This document shows, one piece after another, positions 17,914 through 26,147 of a stretch of DNA of 64,000 bases. Under the pieces are notes generated by a model. That model was not told the DNA's origin, searched no databases, and saw only the letters and a list, made by a program, of their open reading frames with translations. Position numbers and translations under genes: made by a program. Each line of letters starts with the position of its first letter. Within the stretch, counting starts at the first letter, position 1. The stretch is from Novosphingobium sp. KCTC 2891 (GTDB lineage: Bacteria > Pseudomonadota > Alphaproteobacteria > Sphingomonadales > Sphingomonadaceae), in contig NZ_JAPCZG010000012.1 in assembly GCF_025938155.1 (NCBI RefSeq), forward strand, positions 39,162 through 103,161, written 5' to 3'.

Positions 17914-20553
17914 ATGGATGGTGTCAATGAACGGGTAGCGAGGCTCGCGTCTGGATGCCTTCCGCGCCCGCGCCTGTTCATGGCTGATGAAGCTAGACGC
18001 CGCCACCTCCTTCGCGCGCCTTCTGGCTATGGAAAGAGTGTCGCGATGGCCCAGTTCTGGGCCAATCGCCGTCAAGGCGGGGCCTATGTGGCCTGGACGT
18101 CCGCCAAGGAATGCGATTATAATCCCCGTCTGCTCGCAGAGCGCATCCATGCGCAGATAGTCGCAGCATACCGCGCCACCGGGAATGACCCTCCACCGCT
18201 TCCGGGCGCCGTTCCTCAGACGCTCCACGCTCTCGCCGCCTGGTTGCAGGAACTCATTGATCAAACGAAATCGATTATTCTCCTCTGTTTTGACGACATC
18301 GGGTTTCATCCGGATTTGACGGACGAGATCGAGGACTTCATGCTGACTGCGCCGGCTGACGTCGAGATCGTGGCAGCAACGACTGCGGGCATCGGCTTTG
18401 CGCGCATCGCCGCCCGGCGACAGCTCCGGGAAGTCGGGACGGATGCGCTCGCCTTCTCGCTTGTCGAAGCGAATGCAGTCGCGCGTGGCGAGCCCGGAAT
18501 TCTCATCTCGGAACCGGACATCCATTTGCTCTGGAAACGAACACTAGGCTGGGCGGAACCACTATGCCTTTTGTTACAGGCCGCTTCAACGAATCATGCA
18601 ACTGCGGGACGTCTGGTCGTCGATCGTGTTACCGGTCGCGATAGCGATCTGGATCGATATTTTCGCAGCGCCATACTCGCCAGTCTCCCGAGTGATGTGC
18701 GGGAGTTCTGCATCCGCGCCTCGATCCTTGGGGTGATCTCCGCCGACTACTTCAACCATGTTTTCAACAGGGGCGATGGGGCCTACTTCATCGAAAAGCT
18801 CTCCGCCGAACGCATGCTGCTTACCCCACAGGACCGAACACAGTTATGTTATGAATTTCACCCGCTGCTCCGCGAATTTCTCGAGCACAGGTTTGCGGTA
18901 GAGCTTCACGGCCTGAAATCGGAACTGTTCGCCCGGGCTGCTCAATGGCAGCGGGCAAGCGGTCATAGTCGCGAAAGTATCAGCCTCTATCTGCGAGCGG
19001 GCGATTTGGACGCTGCGGCCGAGGTCGCGACAACGAGCATGATAGACATCGCGTTGCGCCAAGGCGAGGTGGATCAGATCCAGTTATGGCGGCGCAGCTT
19101 CTCCGAGGCTGTCTCTGACCCAACGATCATTGTCGGATCGGCCTGGGCGCAGATTTTCAGTCACGACCAGAAACAGGCGGCCGCGCTGCTGACGGAACTT
19201 CGCGCCCTCAGCGCCGGCCTTTCCGACGAAACGGCCCGGCGGCGGACGAAGTGGTGGTGCGATCTCGTCGCCGCGATCGGCGAAGCAACCGCGGACAATC
19301 TTGCCGAAAGCAGACGGCAATGCGAGTTATGGATAAAGTTGAATGGTGATGCTGATCTCGTCTCCAGGGGGGCAATCCTCACATGCCTGTGTTTTATTGC
19401 GGCCAGCGAACGGCGGTTTGACGACCTGGAAAAATTGAGTATTGAAGCATCCGCCGTCAACATCGTCGCCGACCATCGGTATGCGCTCGGCTGGCTTCAC
19501 AGCGCGATAATCTACAGCGACATTTCGCGGGGCAATATGCAAGGCGCCGCCGAGCGCCTTAGATGTGCGCGAAACGACAACATAGCCCAGATCAATGCCA
19601 CACCGTTCTCTGCCAATCTCCTGGAAATACTGGAGCTTGAACTACGATACGAGACGAACCAACTTGACGGTATCGCTTCGCGGGTTGATAATATTCTGGA
19701 TTTCGTACGTCAACACGGCGTGGTCGATTTCCTCTTTTCGGCCTTTCGTACTGCGGCAGCCATCGCCAATCGCGAAGGCGACCGGAGAGTCGCCAGCGAA
19801 CTCCTTTGGGAAGCGCGCCTGATCGCAAGGGAATGCACCTTCCCGCGTCTTGATGTGCTCGCGCGTCTTGCCCTGGCCAATCTACTGGTCCTGGATGGCC
19901 CCGACGAGGCCATTGCGATCTTGCCGGCGCAAAGCGAGCCTGTTTTTCAGACATCACACGGCCCATGTTTACGCGCCATGAGGTCGCTCGCGGAAGCTCG
20001 TATCGCAGCGCGAAAAGGGAAGCATCATCTGTCGAGCCGGTTAGCGAGCGCCACGTTGGATCACGCGCGTCGCAGCCAATCGAACAGGCTGGAAATTTCA
20101 GCTCTGATGTGCCTCGCAGGCGCCAATGCGGCAACAGAAAGGTTGGCGGTTGCCGAGCAACGCGTAGCGGATGCCATCGATATCGCCGCACGAAAGGGAT
20201 GTTTTCGAACGTTGCTTGACGAGCGTCAATATCTGGAATTTTTAGGACCAAGCTCGATACCGCTGCTCGATCTCCTGCCAGGCGATCAGGATTTTGGCAG
20301 CCACCGCATCGAGTTAAATGATTATCCTGCCTTCACATCAAAAGAAATCAAAAATGCTATCCTTACGAGAAAGGAATTGGCAATTCTCCAGAAGATCAAA
20401 GAAGGTCTTTCAAATCGCGAGATCGCCCTAAAACACAGAATTAGCGAAGACACAGTTAAATGGCATGTCCACAACATATTTTCCAAGTTTGGAGTTAAAA
20501 ATCGCGTCCAGGCGATATTATTAGCAGATAGTATGAAACTTTTTCACAAATGA
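17914..20553 (+). CDS. alkS: MalT/LuxR-type ATP-binding transcriptional activator
   Basis: Large regulator of 879 residues, close to the 882 of GPo1 AlkS, expected to sense alkane and activate the alkB operon. An N-terminal P-loop APSGYGKS is at residues 35-42, with LLCFDDI as the Walker B. The middle is helical and tetratricopeptide-like. The last 65 residues are a LuxR helix-turn-helix (LTRKELAILQKIKEGLSNREIA, then DTVKWHVHNIFSKFGVKNR). The C-terminal coding region is visibly richer in A+T than the rest, a sign of different origin. It follows alkT by 161 bases on the same strand and can be co-transcribed with it or use its own promoter. Confidence 0.88.
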   Translation: MDGVNERVARLASGCLPRPRLFMADEARRRHLLRAPSGYGKSVAMAQFWANRRQGGAYVAWTSAKECDYNPRLLAERIHAQIVAAYRATGNDPPPLPGAVPQTLHALAAWLQELIDQTKSIILLCFDDIGFHPDLTDEIEDFMLTAPADVEIVAATTAGIGFARIAARRQLREVGTDALAFSLVEANAVARGEPGILISEPDIHLLWKRTLGWAEPLCLLLQAASTNHATAGRLVVDRVTGRDSDLDRYFRSAILASLPSDVREFCIRASILGVISADYFNHVFNRGDGAYFIEKLSAERMLLTPQDRTQLCYEFHPLLREFLEHRFAVELHGLKSELFARAAQWQRASGHSRESISLYLRAGDLDAAAEVATTSMIDIALRQGEVDQIQLWRRSFSEAVSDPTIIVGSAWAQIFSHDQKQAAALLTELRALSAGLSDETARRRTKWWCDLVAAIGEATADNLAESRRQCELWIKLNGDADLVSRGAILTCLCFIAASERRFDDLEKLSIEASAVNIVADHRYALGWLHSAIIYSDISRGNMQGAAERLRCARNDNIAQINATPFSANLLEILELELRYETNQLDGIASRVDNILDFVRQHGVVDFLFSAFRTAAAIANREGDRRVASELLWEARLIARECTFPRLDVLARLALANLLVLDGPDEAIAILPAQSEPVFQTSHGPCLRAMRSLAEARIAARKGKHHLSSRLASATLDHARRSQSNRLEISALMCLAGANAATERLAVAEQRVADAIDIAARKGCFRTLLDERQYLEFLGPSSIPLLDLLPGDQDFGSHRIELNDYPAFTSKEIKNAILTRKELAILQKIKEGLSNREIALKHRISEDTVKWHVHNIFSKFGVKNRVQAILLADSMKLFHK

Positions 20554-20619
20554 ACATTTCTATTCAACGCTCGCCAATTGGCTGACGGATGATTCAATCG
20601 CTCCGTATCATGGTATCGA

Positions 20620-20769
20620 ATGATGCGGCAATCGGGGCTTTTCGGCTTATCGGACCACAAGATGATGTTGTCGGCGGATGGCGATTCGCTGGAAGTGCTG
20701 GCGCGGGTTGTTGATTTCGAGGCGTTTCGCGCGACGGTGGTTTCCGCGCTGAATTATTCGGATAGGCCC
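20620..20769 (+). pseudogene. IS5-type transposase N-terminal remnant
   Basis: About 50 residues starting MMRQSGLFGLSDHKMML and continuing LEVLARVVDFEAFRATVVSALNYSD match the N-terminal region of IS5-superfamily transposases (usual pattern: RQ-G-F-L, D-L-DFE-FR, L-YSD). The match ends abruptly at about 20769 and nothing of the DDE domain follows. The next 220 bases up to the IS3 element hold no recognisable gene; they include a partial copy of that element's terminal sequence near 20941-20956. It is a decayed insertion on the right edge of the alk module. Confidence 0.6.
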
Positions 20770-21013
20770 CTGTGCATTATTCGGACACAGATACACAGTT
20801 GCAGTTTTGTGTGCAGCGGCAGGTGGCTTTCGGCATCGAGGTCGAGGCGGTCGGACCAGATGACGTGCGCCCCTGATTGTTACCATTCAGAGGTAGAGTC
20901 CGGCTCCTTCTACACTACTGCCCAACCTTGGACCGTTCCGGTCTAGAGTTTTCCGCCTTGCTGATCCTACACCATTCTCAGGACCACCCGGGGTTAGAGT
21001 TTCCCGGCCTTGA

Positions 21014-21835
21014 TCACGGTGACGGGCTGGGTGCGCCACCGGGATTTACCAGCGTGATCGGGGGCTTGTTGCCGATGGAACCATGCGGCCGATCCTCGTT
21101 GTAGTATCTGCGCCACTCCTCCAACTTTTCGCGGGCATCTGCAAACGTCAGGAACCAGTGTGTGTTCAGGCACTCCGCCCGGAACCGCCCGTTGAACGCT
21201 TCGATGTAGGCATTGTCTGTCGGCTTGCCGGGCCGGGAGAAGTCCAGCGTGACGTCGTTGGCATAGGCCCACAGGTCCAGGTCGCGGCTGATGAACTCGG
21301 AGCCCTGGTCGACCCGGATCGTCTTCGGATAGCCAACCATGGCGCAGGTCACCTCGAGGGTCTGGACGACGTCTTTGCCACGTTAGCTGAAGCGCTGACG
21401 TGATGTGGTGGACGACCTCCGTCAGTACGCGGATCTTGCGGCCTGTCGCCAACTGGTCATGGACGAATCCATGCCCCACACACCATTCTCGCGGGAGGCC
21501 GCGCAGTGGTCTTCCCTCAGCTTCGCCTTCACCCTTCGCTTGGGCGTCTTGTTACGCAGTTGGAGGCCCAACTCGTTGTAAATCCTGTGCGTTAGCTTCA
21601 TTTTGATCTCCCAGCCTTCATGGCGAAGAAGAACGTGCACCCGCCGGTAGCCGTAGCGGGCGCGGGTCTCGCAAATCTCACGGATGCGGGCTTCAATGCC
21701 GGCCTGCTCGCGGCGGCGGGATTTGCAGTGGTAGGTTGAGGTGTCCATCTCCAGAACCTGGCAAGCCCGGCGGTTCGACACGCCCCAATCACTGCGAACC
21801 CCGTTCACCAGCTCGCGTTTACGAGCAGGCCTCAC
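21014..21835 (-). pseudogene. IS3-family transposase orfB, frameshifted
   Basis: The DDE integrase-type transposase is split over three frames. The N-terminal part (21835 down to about 21470) reads RKRELVNGVRSDWGVSNRRAC and RYGYRRVHVLLRHEGW and leaves frame near GMDSS. The middle (MGHGFVHDQLATGRKIRVLT) is in a second frame. The C-terminal part from 21352 reads VGYPKTIRVDQGSEF, SRPGKPTDNAYIEAFNGRFR and WRRYYNEDRPHGSIG, which includes the second Asp and the Glu of the catalytic triad. At least two frameshifts make it inactive. Confidence 0.8.
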
Positions 21836-22098
21836 AGTTGTCGGCGAATGACATCCTGCAGCATCTCCTTGTCCAGGGACAGGTCCGCCACGAGCTTGCG
21901 CAGCTTCGCATTTTCGTCCTCGAACTGCTTCAGTCGACGCATATCCGGCGGCAGCATGCCGTCATACTTCTTCTTCCAGTTGAAGCAGGTCGCCTGGCTG
22001 ATCCCGGCCCTGCGGCAGATGTCTGCCACCGGAACGCCATCCGCGCCCTGTTTCAGAATGAACGCCTTCTACGCGTTTGAGAATCTGGATGCCTTCAT
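21832..22098 (-). pseudogene. IS3-family orfA with internal amber codon
   Basis: Helix-turn-helix orfA of the IS3 element. From the ATG at 22098 it reads MKASRFSNA and then meets TAG at 22069-22071, where family members have a glutamine codon (CAG). After the stop it continues normally, KAFILKQGADGVPVADICRR, WKKKYDGM and the leucine-rich helix DENAKLRKLVADLSLDKEML, ending DVIRRQL. Its end overlaps orfB by four bases. A single C-to-T change explains the stop. Confidence 0.75.
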
Positions 22099-22266
22099 CA
22101 TCCTTCGCTCCTCCCAGCCAGGGGAGACTACGGCGAAAAACTCTAACTCAAAATGATCCAGCTTTTCGGGATCAGATCAAAATGCGCTCCATGCTCTCCA
22201 GGATGTTAGCCAATATCAGTGATCTCGACCCCGACCGAAGTCGGTTTGAGCGTGCGACAATGCCAA

Positions 22267-22659
22267 CTACATATTGTATGCCCCGCGACCGCTGGCGACC
22301 AGTGTTCCGGCTTCATCGTGAATGCGTACGTCGGCCACGCTTAACGATCTTCCGGCCTTGATCAGGCGCCCTTCGGCAAGGAGCGTCTGGCGGCTCGCCG
22401 CCCGGTGGTAATCAACCCTCAGATCGGCGGTGGACTTGGACATGCTTCCTGACGCGAGGACAGTGTAGAAACCTGTCAGATCGATCAGCGAGGCAAGAAT
22501 TCCGCCGTGCATTGACGGCAGCGTCGGGTTGGAGATCATCTCGTCCCGCCACGGCATTTCGATCAGAATGTGTTCGGCATCCGCTTTGACCATTCGCAGG
22601 TTCAGCCACCGGTGAAACGGCGCGACCAACAGTGTGCGGTTAAGATCTTCGAGTGTCAC
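22267..22659 (-). CDS. PaaI-type hotdog-fold acyl-CoA thioesterase
   Basis: 130-residue single-hotdog protein. The signature HGGILASLIDLTGFYTVLAS at about residues 51-70 is the PaaI catalytic helix, and the later STADLRVDYHRAAS and LLAEGRLIKAGRSLSVADVRI strands complete the fold. It probably hydrolyses aromatic or medium-chain acyl-CoA that accumulates as a side product. The start codon is GTG, overlapping the hydrolase stop codon (GTGA), so translation should be coupled. Last gene of the CYP153 operon. Confidence 0.85.
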   Translation of the reverse strand: MTLEDLNRTLLVAPFHRWLNLRMVKADAEHILIEMPWRDEMISNPTLPSMHGGILASLIDLTGFYTVLASGSMSKSTADLRVDYHRAASRQTLLAEGRLIKAGRSLSVADVRIHDEAGTLVASGRGAYNM

Positions 22660-23513
22660 GCGATTGTCTCCGGTTCGGCCTGGCTTTCGAGGAATTCGAG
22701 AATTGCCCTGCTGAAGACGTCGTTGTCGTCACCGACGACCATGTGTCCCGCGCCGGAGACATCGGTGAACTGCGCGCCGGGCACCGTCGCGACAAATCGT
22801 TTCGCAGCCTCAAGGGAGATCAGGTCGCTCGATCCGCCCCGCACCAGGTGGACCGGTAGCGCGAGGGCGCATGCAGCCGCCTGGGCTTGGGCATAGTCCT
22901 GTTCGCGGCGCGCGGCCATGTGATTCAGAAAACCAGGATCCCAATGCCAGCGGTAACGCTGGTCAGCGTCGAGGCGGAGATAGCTCTTCAGACCCTCGCT
23001 GGCGCCTCGCTTCTCGCGGTTCGGCATATAGTCTGCGATCGCCTCCGCGGCTTCGTCGTATGACGCGAAGCCGCGCTCCACATGGGCGTTCATGAATCCG
23101 ACAATTCGCGAAACGCCCTCCGGGTCCATTTCCGGCGTAACATCGACCAGCGTCAGCGACGCAAAGCTGCCCGGCCGCACCGCGCCTTCCGCTACAAGTG
23201 CGGCCAATCCGCCAAGCGATGCACCGATCACATGCGGCCGCTGATCCAGCCTGTCGCAGACCGCAAGGATGTCCTTGCCGAAATCGGTAAAGCGGTATTG
23301 GTCAGGGGCTGCCCAGTCGCTTTCGCCGTGGCCGCGCATGTCGATCGCCACCGAATGATAACCGTGCTGCGCCAATTGCTGCATCGTCTTGCGCCAGGTT
23401 CGCCGGGTCTGCCCCCCGCCATGCGCCAGTAAGACTGGCGGTCGACCAAGGCCATCGCCGACAAGGCTTGCGGCGATGGAGATGCCGCCGCTTCCGTCAA
23501 ACGTCATGTGCAT
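22656..23513 (-). CDS. Alpha/beta-fold hydrolase
   Basis: About 285 residues. The oxyanion strand is VLLAHGGGQTRRTW, followed by VAIDMRGHGESDW, the nucleophile elbow GASLGG (Ser is the nucleophile) and a C-terminal GAGHMVVGD with the catalytic His. This is a complete alpha/beta-hydrolase of the esterase/lactonase class; the substrate cannot be read from sequence. ATG 23513 is chosen because the frame upstream overlaps the ferredoxin gene; 23507 is an equally possible start, and no strong ribosome-binding site decides between them. It follows the ferredoxin gene within about ten bases and overlaps the thioesterase gene. Confidence 0.8.
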   Translation of the reverse strand: MHMTFDGSGGISIAASLVGDGLGRPPVLLAHGGGQTRRTWRKTMQQLAQHGYHSVAIDMRGHGESDWAAPDQYRFTDFGKDILAVCDRLDQRPHVIGASLGGLAALVAEGAVRPGSFASLTLVDVTPEMDPEGVSRIVGFMNAHVERGFASYDEAAEAIADYMPNREKRGASEGLKSYLRLDADQRYRWHWDPGFLNHMAARREQDYAQAQAAACALALPVHLVRGGSSDLISLEAAKRFVATVPGAQFTDVSGAGHMVVGDDNDVFSRAILEFLESQAEPETIA

Positions 23514-23523
23514 GGCGTATTGC

Positions 23524-23850
23524 TCAGTGCTGAAGTTCTGGCAGATGCAGCACCAAGCCATCGAGTTCGGGGACCATCGAAATCTGGCAGGCGAGGCGAC
23601 TAGTCTCGGTCGTCCCCTCAGCGAACTGGATCAGATCGCTCTCCATGCCGCCTTCTTCCGGCGGCCCGACCCGATCCATCCAGGCCAGGTCGACATGGAC
23701 ATGGCACGTGGCGCAGGCACAGACCCCGCCGCAATCGCCGTCGATCCCCGGCACACTGTTGAATAGGGCGGCTTCACGAGCGCTGAGCCCCTCGTCTATT
23801 TCAACCGTTCGACGGGTGCCATCGGCGGAAACAAAAGTCACTTTGATCAT
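23524..23850 (-). CDS. [2Fe-2S] ferredoxin, adrenodoxin/CYP153-partner type
   Basis: 108-residue electron carrier. Cluster ligands are Cys40, Cys46, Cys49 (DCGGVCACATCHV) and Cys88 (SRLACQI), the spacing of vertebrate-type ferredoxins that feed class I bacterial P450s. The ATG at 23850 (MIKVTFVSADG) gives the usual N-terminus; an ATG at 23880 would add ten residues. It lies 34 bases after the P450 gene, the usual place for a CYP153 redox partner. No ferredoxin reductase gene follows, so reducing power must come from elsewhere, possibly the AlkT flavoprotein. Confidence 0.9.
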   Translation of the reverse strand: MIKVTFVSADGTRRTVEIDEGLSAREAALFNSVPGIDGDCGGVCACATCHVHVDLAWMDRVGPPEEGGMESDLIQFAEGTTETSRLACQISMVPELDGLVLHLPELQH

Positions 23851-23884
23851 TTCGATGTTCCGTATTTCAAGCGAAATCAAGGCT

Positions 23885-25138
23885 TCAGTGCGCGTGGAGC
23901 TTCACCGGCAGCCGGGTGATCCCGCGCACCAGATTCGACAGTAGCCGCTCGGGTTCGCCGACAACTTCGACGAAGCTGTAGCGCTTGAGGATTTCCTCCC
24001 AGATGATGCGAAGTTGCAATTCGGCCAGACGGTTGCCCATGCAGCGGTGGATACCGAACCCGAACGAGAGATGGTGGCGCGGATTTTGGCGATCGATGAT
24101 GAACTCTTCGGCCCGGTCGATCACGGTGTCGTCGCGGTTGCCCGAGAGATACCACATCACCACCTTGTCACCTGTTCTGATCTGCTTCCCGCCAATCTTC
24201 ACGTCCTCAAGCGCGGTGCGGCGCATATGGGTCAGCGGGGTCTGCCAGCGGATGATCTCGGGGATCATGCTTGAAACGAGCGCCGGATTGTTCCGCAATT
24301 TCTGATATTCGCCGGGGTTCTGGTTGAGGGCCAGGACCCCGCCGCTGATCGAATTGCGGGTGGTGTCGTTACCGCCCACGATCAACAGCAACAGATTACC
24401 GAGAAATTCCAGGAAGGGCATATCGCGGGTGGCCGGGGAATGCGCCATCATCGAGATCAGGTCGTTGCCGCCGGGCTGGTCGATCCGCTGGTCCCACAGG
24501 CCCTTGAAATACATCGCGCACTGGATGAGTTCTTCGCGGCGCTGTTCAAACGATTCAACGATGCCAGTCTCTGGGGACGCGGTGGTGACATCCGACCAAC
24601 GCGTAAGCTTGGCCCTTTCTTCCCAGGGAAAATCGAAGATCGTCGCAAGCGTCATGGTGGTAAGTTCGACCGAGACCAGCTTGACCCAGTCGATCTCTTC
24701 TCCAATGGGCAGCGCATCGAGGATGGCGCCTGCACGTTCGCGGATGACCGGCTCGAGCAGCAGCAAATTGGAAGGTGCGACAACAGGACTTACAGCCTTG
24801 CGCTGCTGATCGTGCTTGGGCTGATCCATCGCGATGAACATTTCAAGCTCAAGCGCGCTTTCGTCGCTGTGCATGTCCTGGACTGAGATGCCGCCCAGCT
24901 TGGCTTCCGACGAAAAGACCTTGTGGTTGGTATCGACCGCCATGATGTCGTTGAACTTGGTCACCGACCAATAGGGTCCGAACCGGCTCTCTGCGCAATA
25001 GTGGACCGGGTCTTCGCGGCGAAGCCGGGAAAAATATTCCCCCACCGTGTCATTTTGGAAGAGGTACGGATTGGCGACATTGATCTCGCCAAGCGGAATG
25101 GAATCGACGGTTTGGTTATGGACTGCCGAGGTTGCCAT
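23885..25138 (-). CDS. Cytochrome P450, CYP153 family alkane hydroxylase
   Basis: Soluble class I P450 of 417 residues expected to hydroxylate alkane or alicyclic methyl ends. The heme-binding loop is FGFGIHRCMGNRLAE with Cys366; the I-helix motif is GGNDTTRNS at 255-263, where Asn-Asp-Thr is the CYP153 form; the K-helix ExxR is EIIR at 294-297. Stretches such as FGPYWSVTKFNDIMAV, KLTRWSDVTTA and GDKVVMWYLSGNRD match my memory of CYP153A6. AGGAAAGGG precedes the ATG at 25138. First gene of a minus-strand operon, divergent from the GntR regulator. Confidence 0.93.
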   Translation of the reverse strand: MATSAVHNQTVDSIPLGEINVANPYLFQNDTVGEYFSRLRREDPVHYCAESRFGPYWSVTKFNDIMAVDTNHKVFSSEAKLGGISVQDMHSDESALELEMFIAMDQPKHDQQRKAVSPVVAPSNLLLLEPVIRERAGAILDALPIGEEIDWVKLVSVELTTMTLATIFDFPWEERAKLTRWSDVTTASPETGIVESFEQRREELIQCAMYFKGLWDQRIDQPGGNDLISMMAHSPATRDMPFLEFLGNLLLLIVGGNDTTRNSISGGVLALNQNPGEYQKLRNNPALVSSMIPEIIRWQTPLTHMRRTALEDVKIGGKQIRTGDKVVMWYLSGNRDDTVIDRAEEFIIDRQNPRHHLSFGFGIHRCMGNRLAELQLRIIWEEILKRYSFVEVVGEPERLLSNLVRGITRLPVKLHAH

Positions 25139-25348
25139 GCATCTGCCCTTTCCTGATGCGTCAGCTGCTAGCCAAATGGATCGCACGAGTCAATAAAGAT
25201 TATCAGCTTTTACGCCTTTCCCTCAAGCATGAACTGCCTAACGTAGGGGTCAAGGCGAGAGCGTCCGGATTTCTGCTGTATTCAAGCCAATGCCCGATGG
25301 ATGATTTGAGCCTAGACATCGCAATGAATTAATGCTTATACCCTTTTT

Positions 25349-26116
25349 ATGATTTCGAAATCGAACGCCTCACTAAATCCCGGCACGGTTGCCGCAATCA
25401 AGGCCAAGCGCGCATTGCAGGTTGCACAGGCAATCGTTCTGGACATCCAGTCGAATGCACGGGAAATCGGTGACAGGCTGCCTCAAGAGGAAGACATGCT
25501 CGCGCGCTACGAGGTGGCGCGCGCGACGTTGCGCGAGGCGCTCAGGTTCCTCGAACTCCAGGGCGTTATTCATCTCCAGCTGGGCAGGGGCGGTGGTCCT
25601 GTGGTATCGCGACCGCAAACCCGGGATTTCGCCAGTTCGCTCTCGCTGATCCTGCAATTTATGGACACCGATCTGCGCGCGCTGCTCGAATTGCGCGAAG
25701 CAATTGCGCCTGACATGGCGGCGCGGGCGGCAGAGCGAGCGACCAATGCCGATCTGGCCGCGCTTTCTGATTGTTATGCCCAGCTTGAACGTGACAGCGA
25801 AACTGCTGCTTTCGAGGAAACCAACCGCCGCTTTCACGACCTGCTGGGCTGGGCCAGCGGCAACCCGACCTTTGGATTGCTCACTTCAGCTCTGCATCTG
25901 CTGACCCGCGACATGGCGGTGGAGCTTGGCTATTCCGCACAGGAACGGGCCAACCAGTTGCGCTGCCTGGCCCGCATTCTGAGTGCGGTTCGCCTGTGTG
26001 ATTCCGACGCCGCCCGCCGCCATATGGAGCGGCTCGTCAAGGGTTCTTCCGAATATCTGGCCGAACGAAGCCCCGAACTTGTGGCGCAAAAGGTGCAGTG
26101 GGGAGAGGTGGCTTAG
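25349..26116 (+). CDS. GntR-family regulator, FadR/FCD subclass
   Basis: 255 residues. The N-terminal winged helix is GDRLPQEEDMLARYEVARATLREALRFLE at about residues 42-70 with the wing LGRGGGPVV. The C-terminal all-helical ligand domain starts near residue 105 (LLELREAIAPDMAARAA) and carries His residues typical of FCD domains. It lies between the divergent CYP153 operon and the NMO-led operon and most likely controls one or both in response to an acid or acyl-CoA. No ribosome-binding site is evident before ATG 25349, so the mRNA may be leaderless. The 210 bases between it and the P450 gene hold no ORF and no convincing operator. Confidence 0.85.
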   Translation: MISKSNASLNPGTVAAIKAKRALQVAQAIVLDIQSNAREIGDRLPQEEDMLARYEVARATLREALRFLELQGVIHLQLGRGGGPVVSRPQTRDFASSLSLILQFMDTDLRALLELREAIAPDMAARAAERATNADLAALSDCYAQLERDSETAAFEETNRRFHDLLGWASGNPTFGLLTSALHLLTRDMAVELGYSAQERANQLRCLARILSAVRLCDSDAARRHMERLVKGSSEYLAERSPELVAQKVQWGEVA

Positions 26117-26147
26117 ATCGGCCAAACGGGTTTGGATGGAGAGGGCA

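Larger units (their letters stand above)
20993..22146 (-). mobile_element. Degenerate IS3-family insertion sequence
   Basis: About 1.15 kb with imperfect terminal inverted repeats, TTAGAGTTTCCCGG at 20993-21006 against the complement of 22131-22146 (TTAGAGTTTTTCG). It has the overlapping orfA/orfB layout of IS3 elements on the minus strand. Both reading frames are broken, so the element should be immobile. A similar terminal sequence (CTAGAGTTTTCCGCC) occurs at about 20943, so a second, earlier end lies just outside. No target duplication could be identified. Confidence 0.8.

Noticed and set aside
20773..20992. Gene between the IS5-type remnant and the IS3 element
   Set aside because: Open frames here are short and unlike any family; the stretch looks like IS debris.
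22220..22250. Hairpin CCGAC-CGAA-GTCGG as terminator of the CYP153 operon
   Set aside because: The stem is only five pairs and lacks a T tract on the coding strand.
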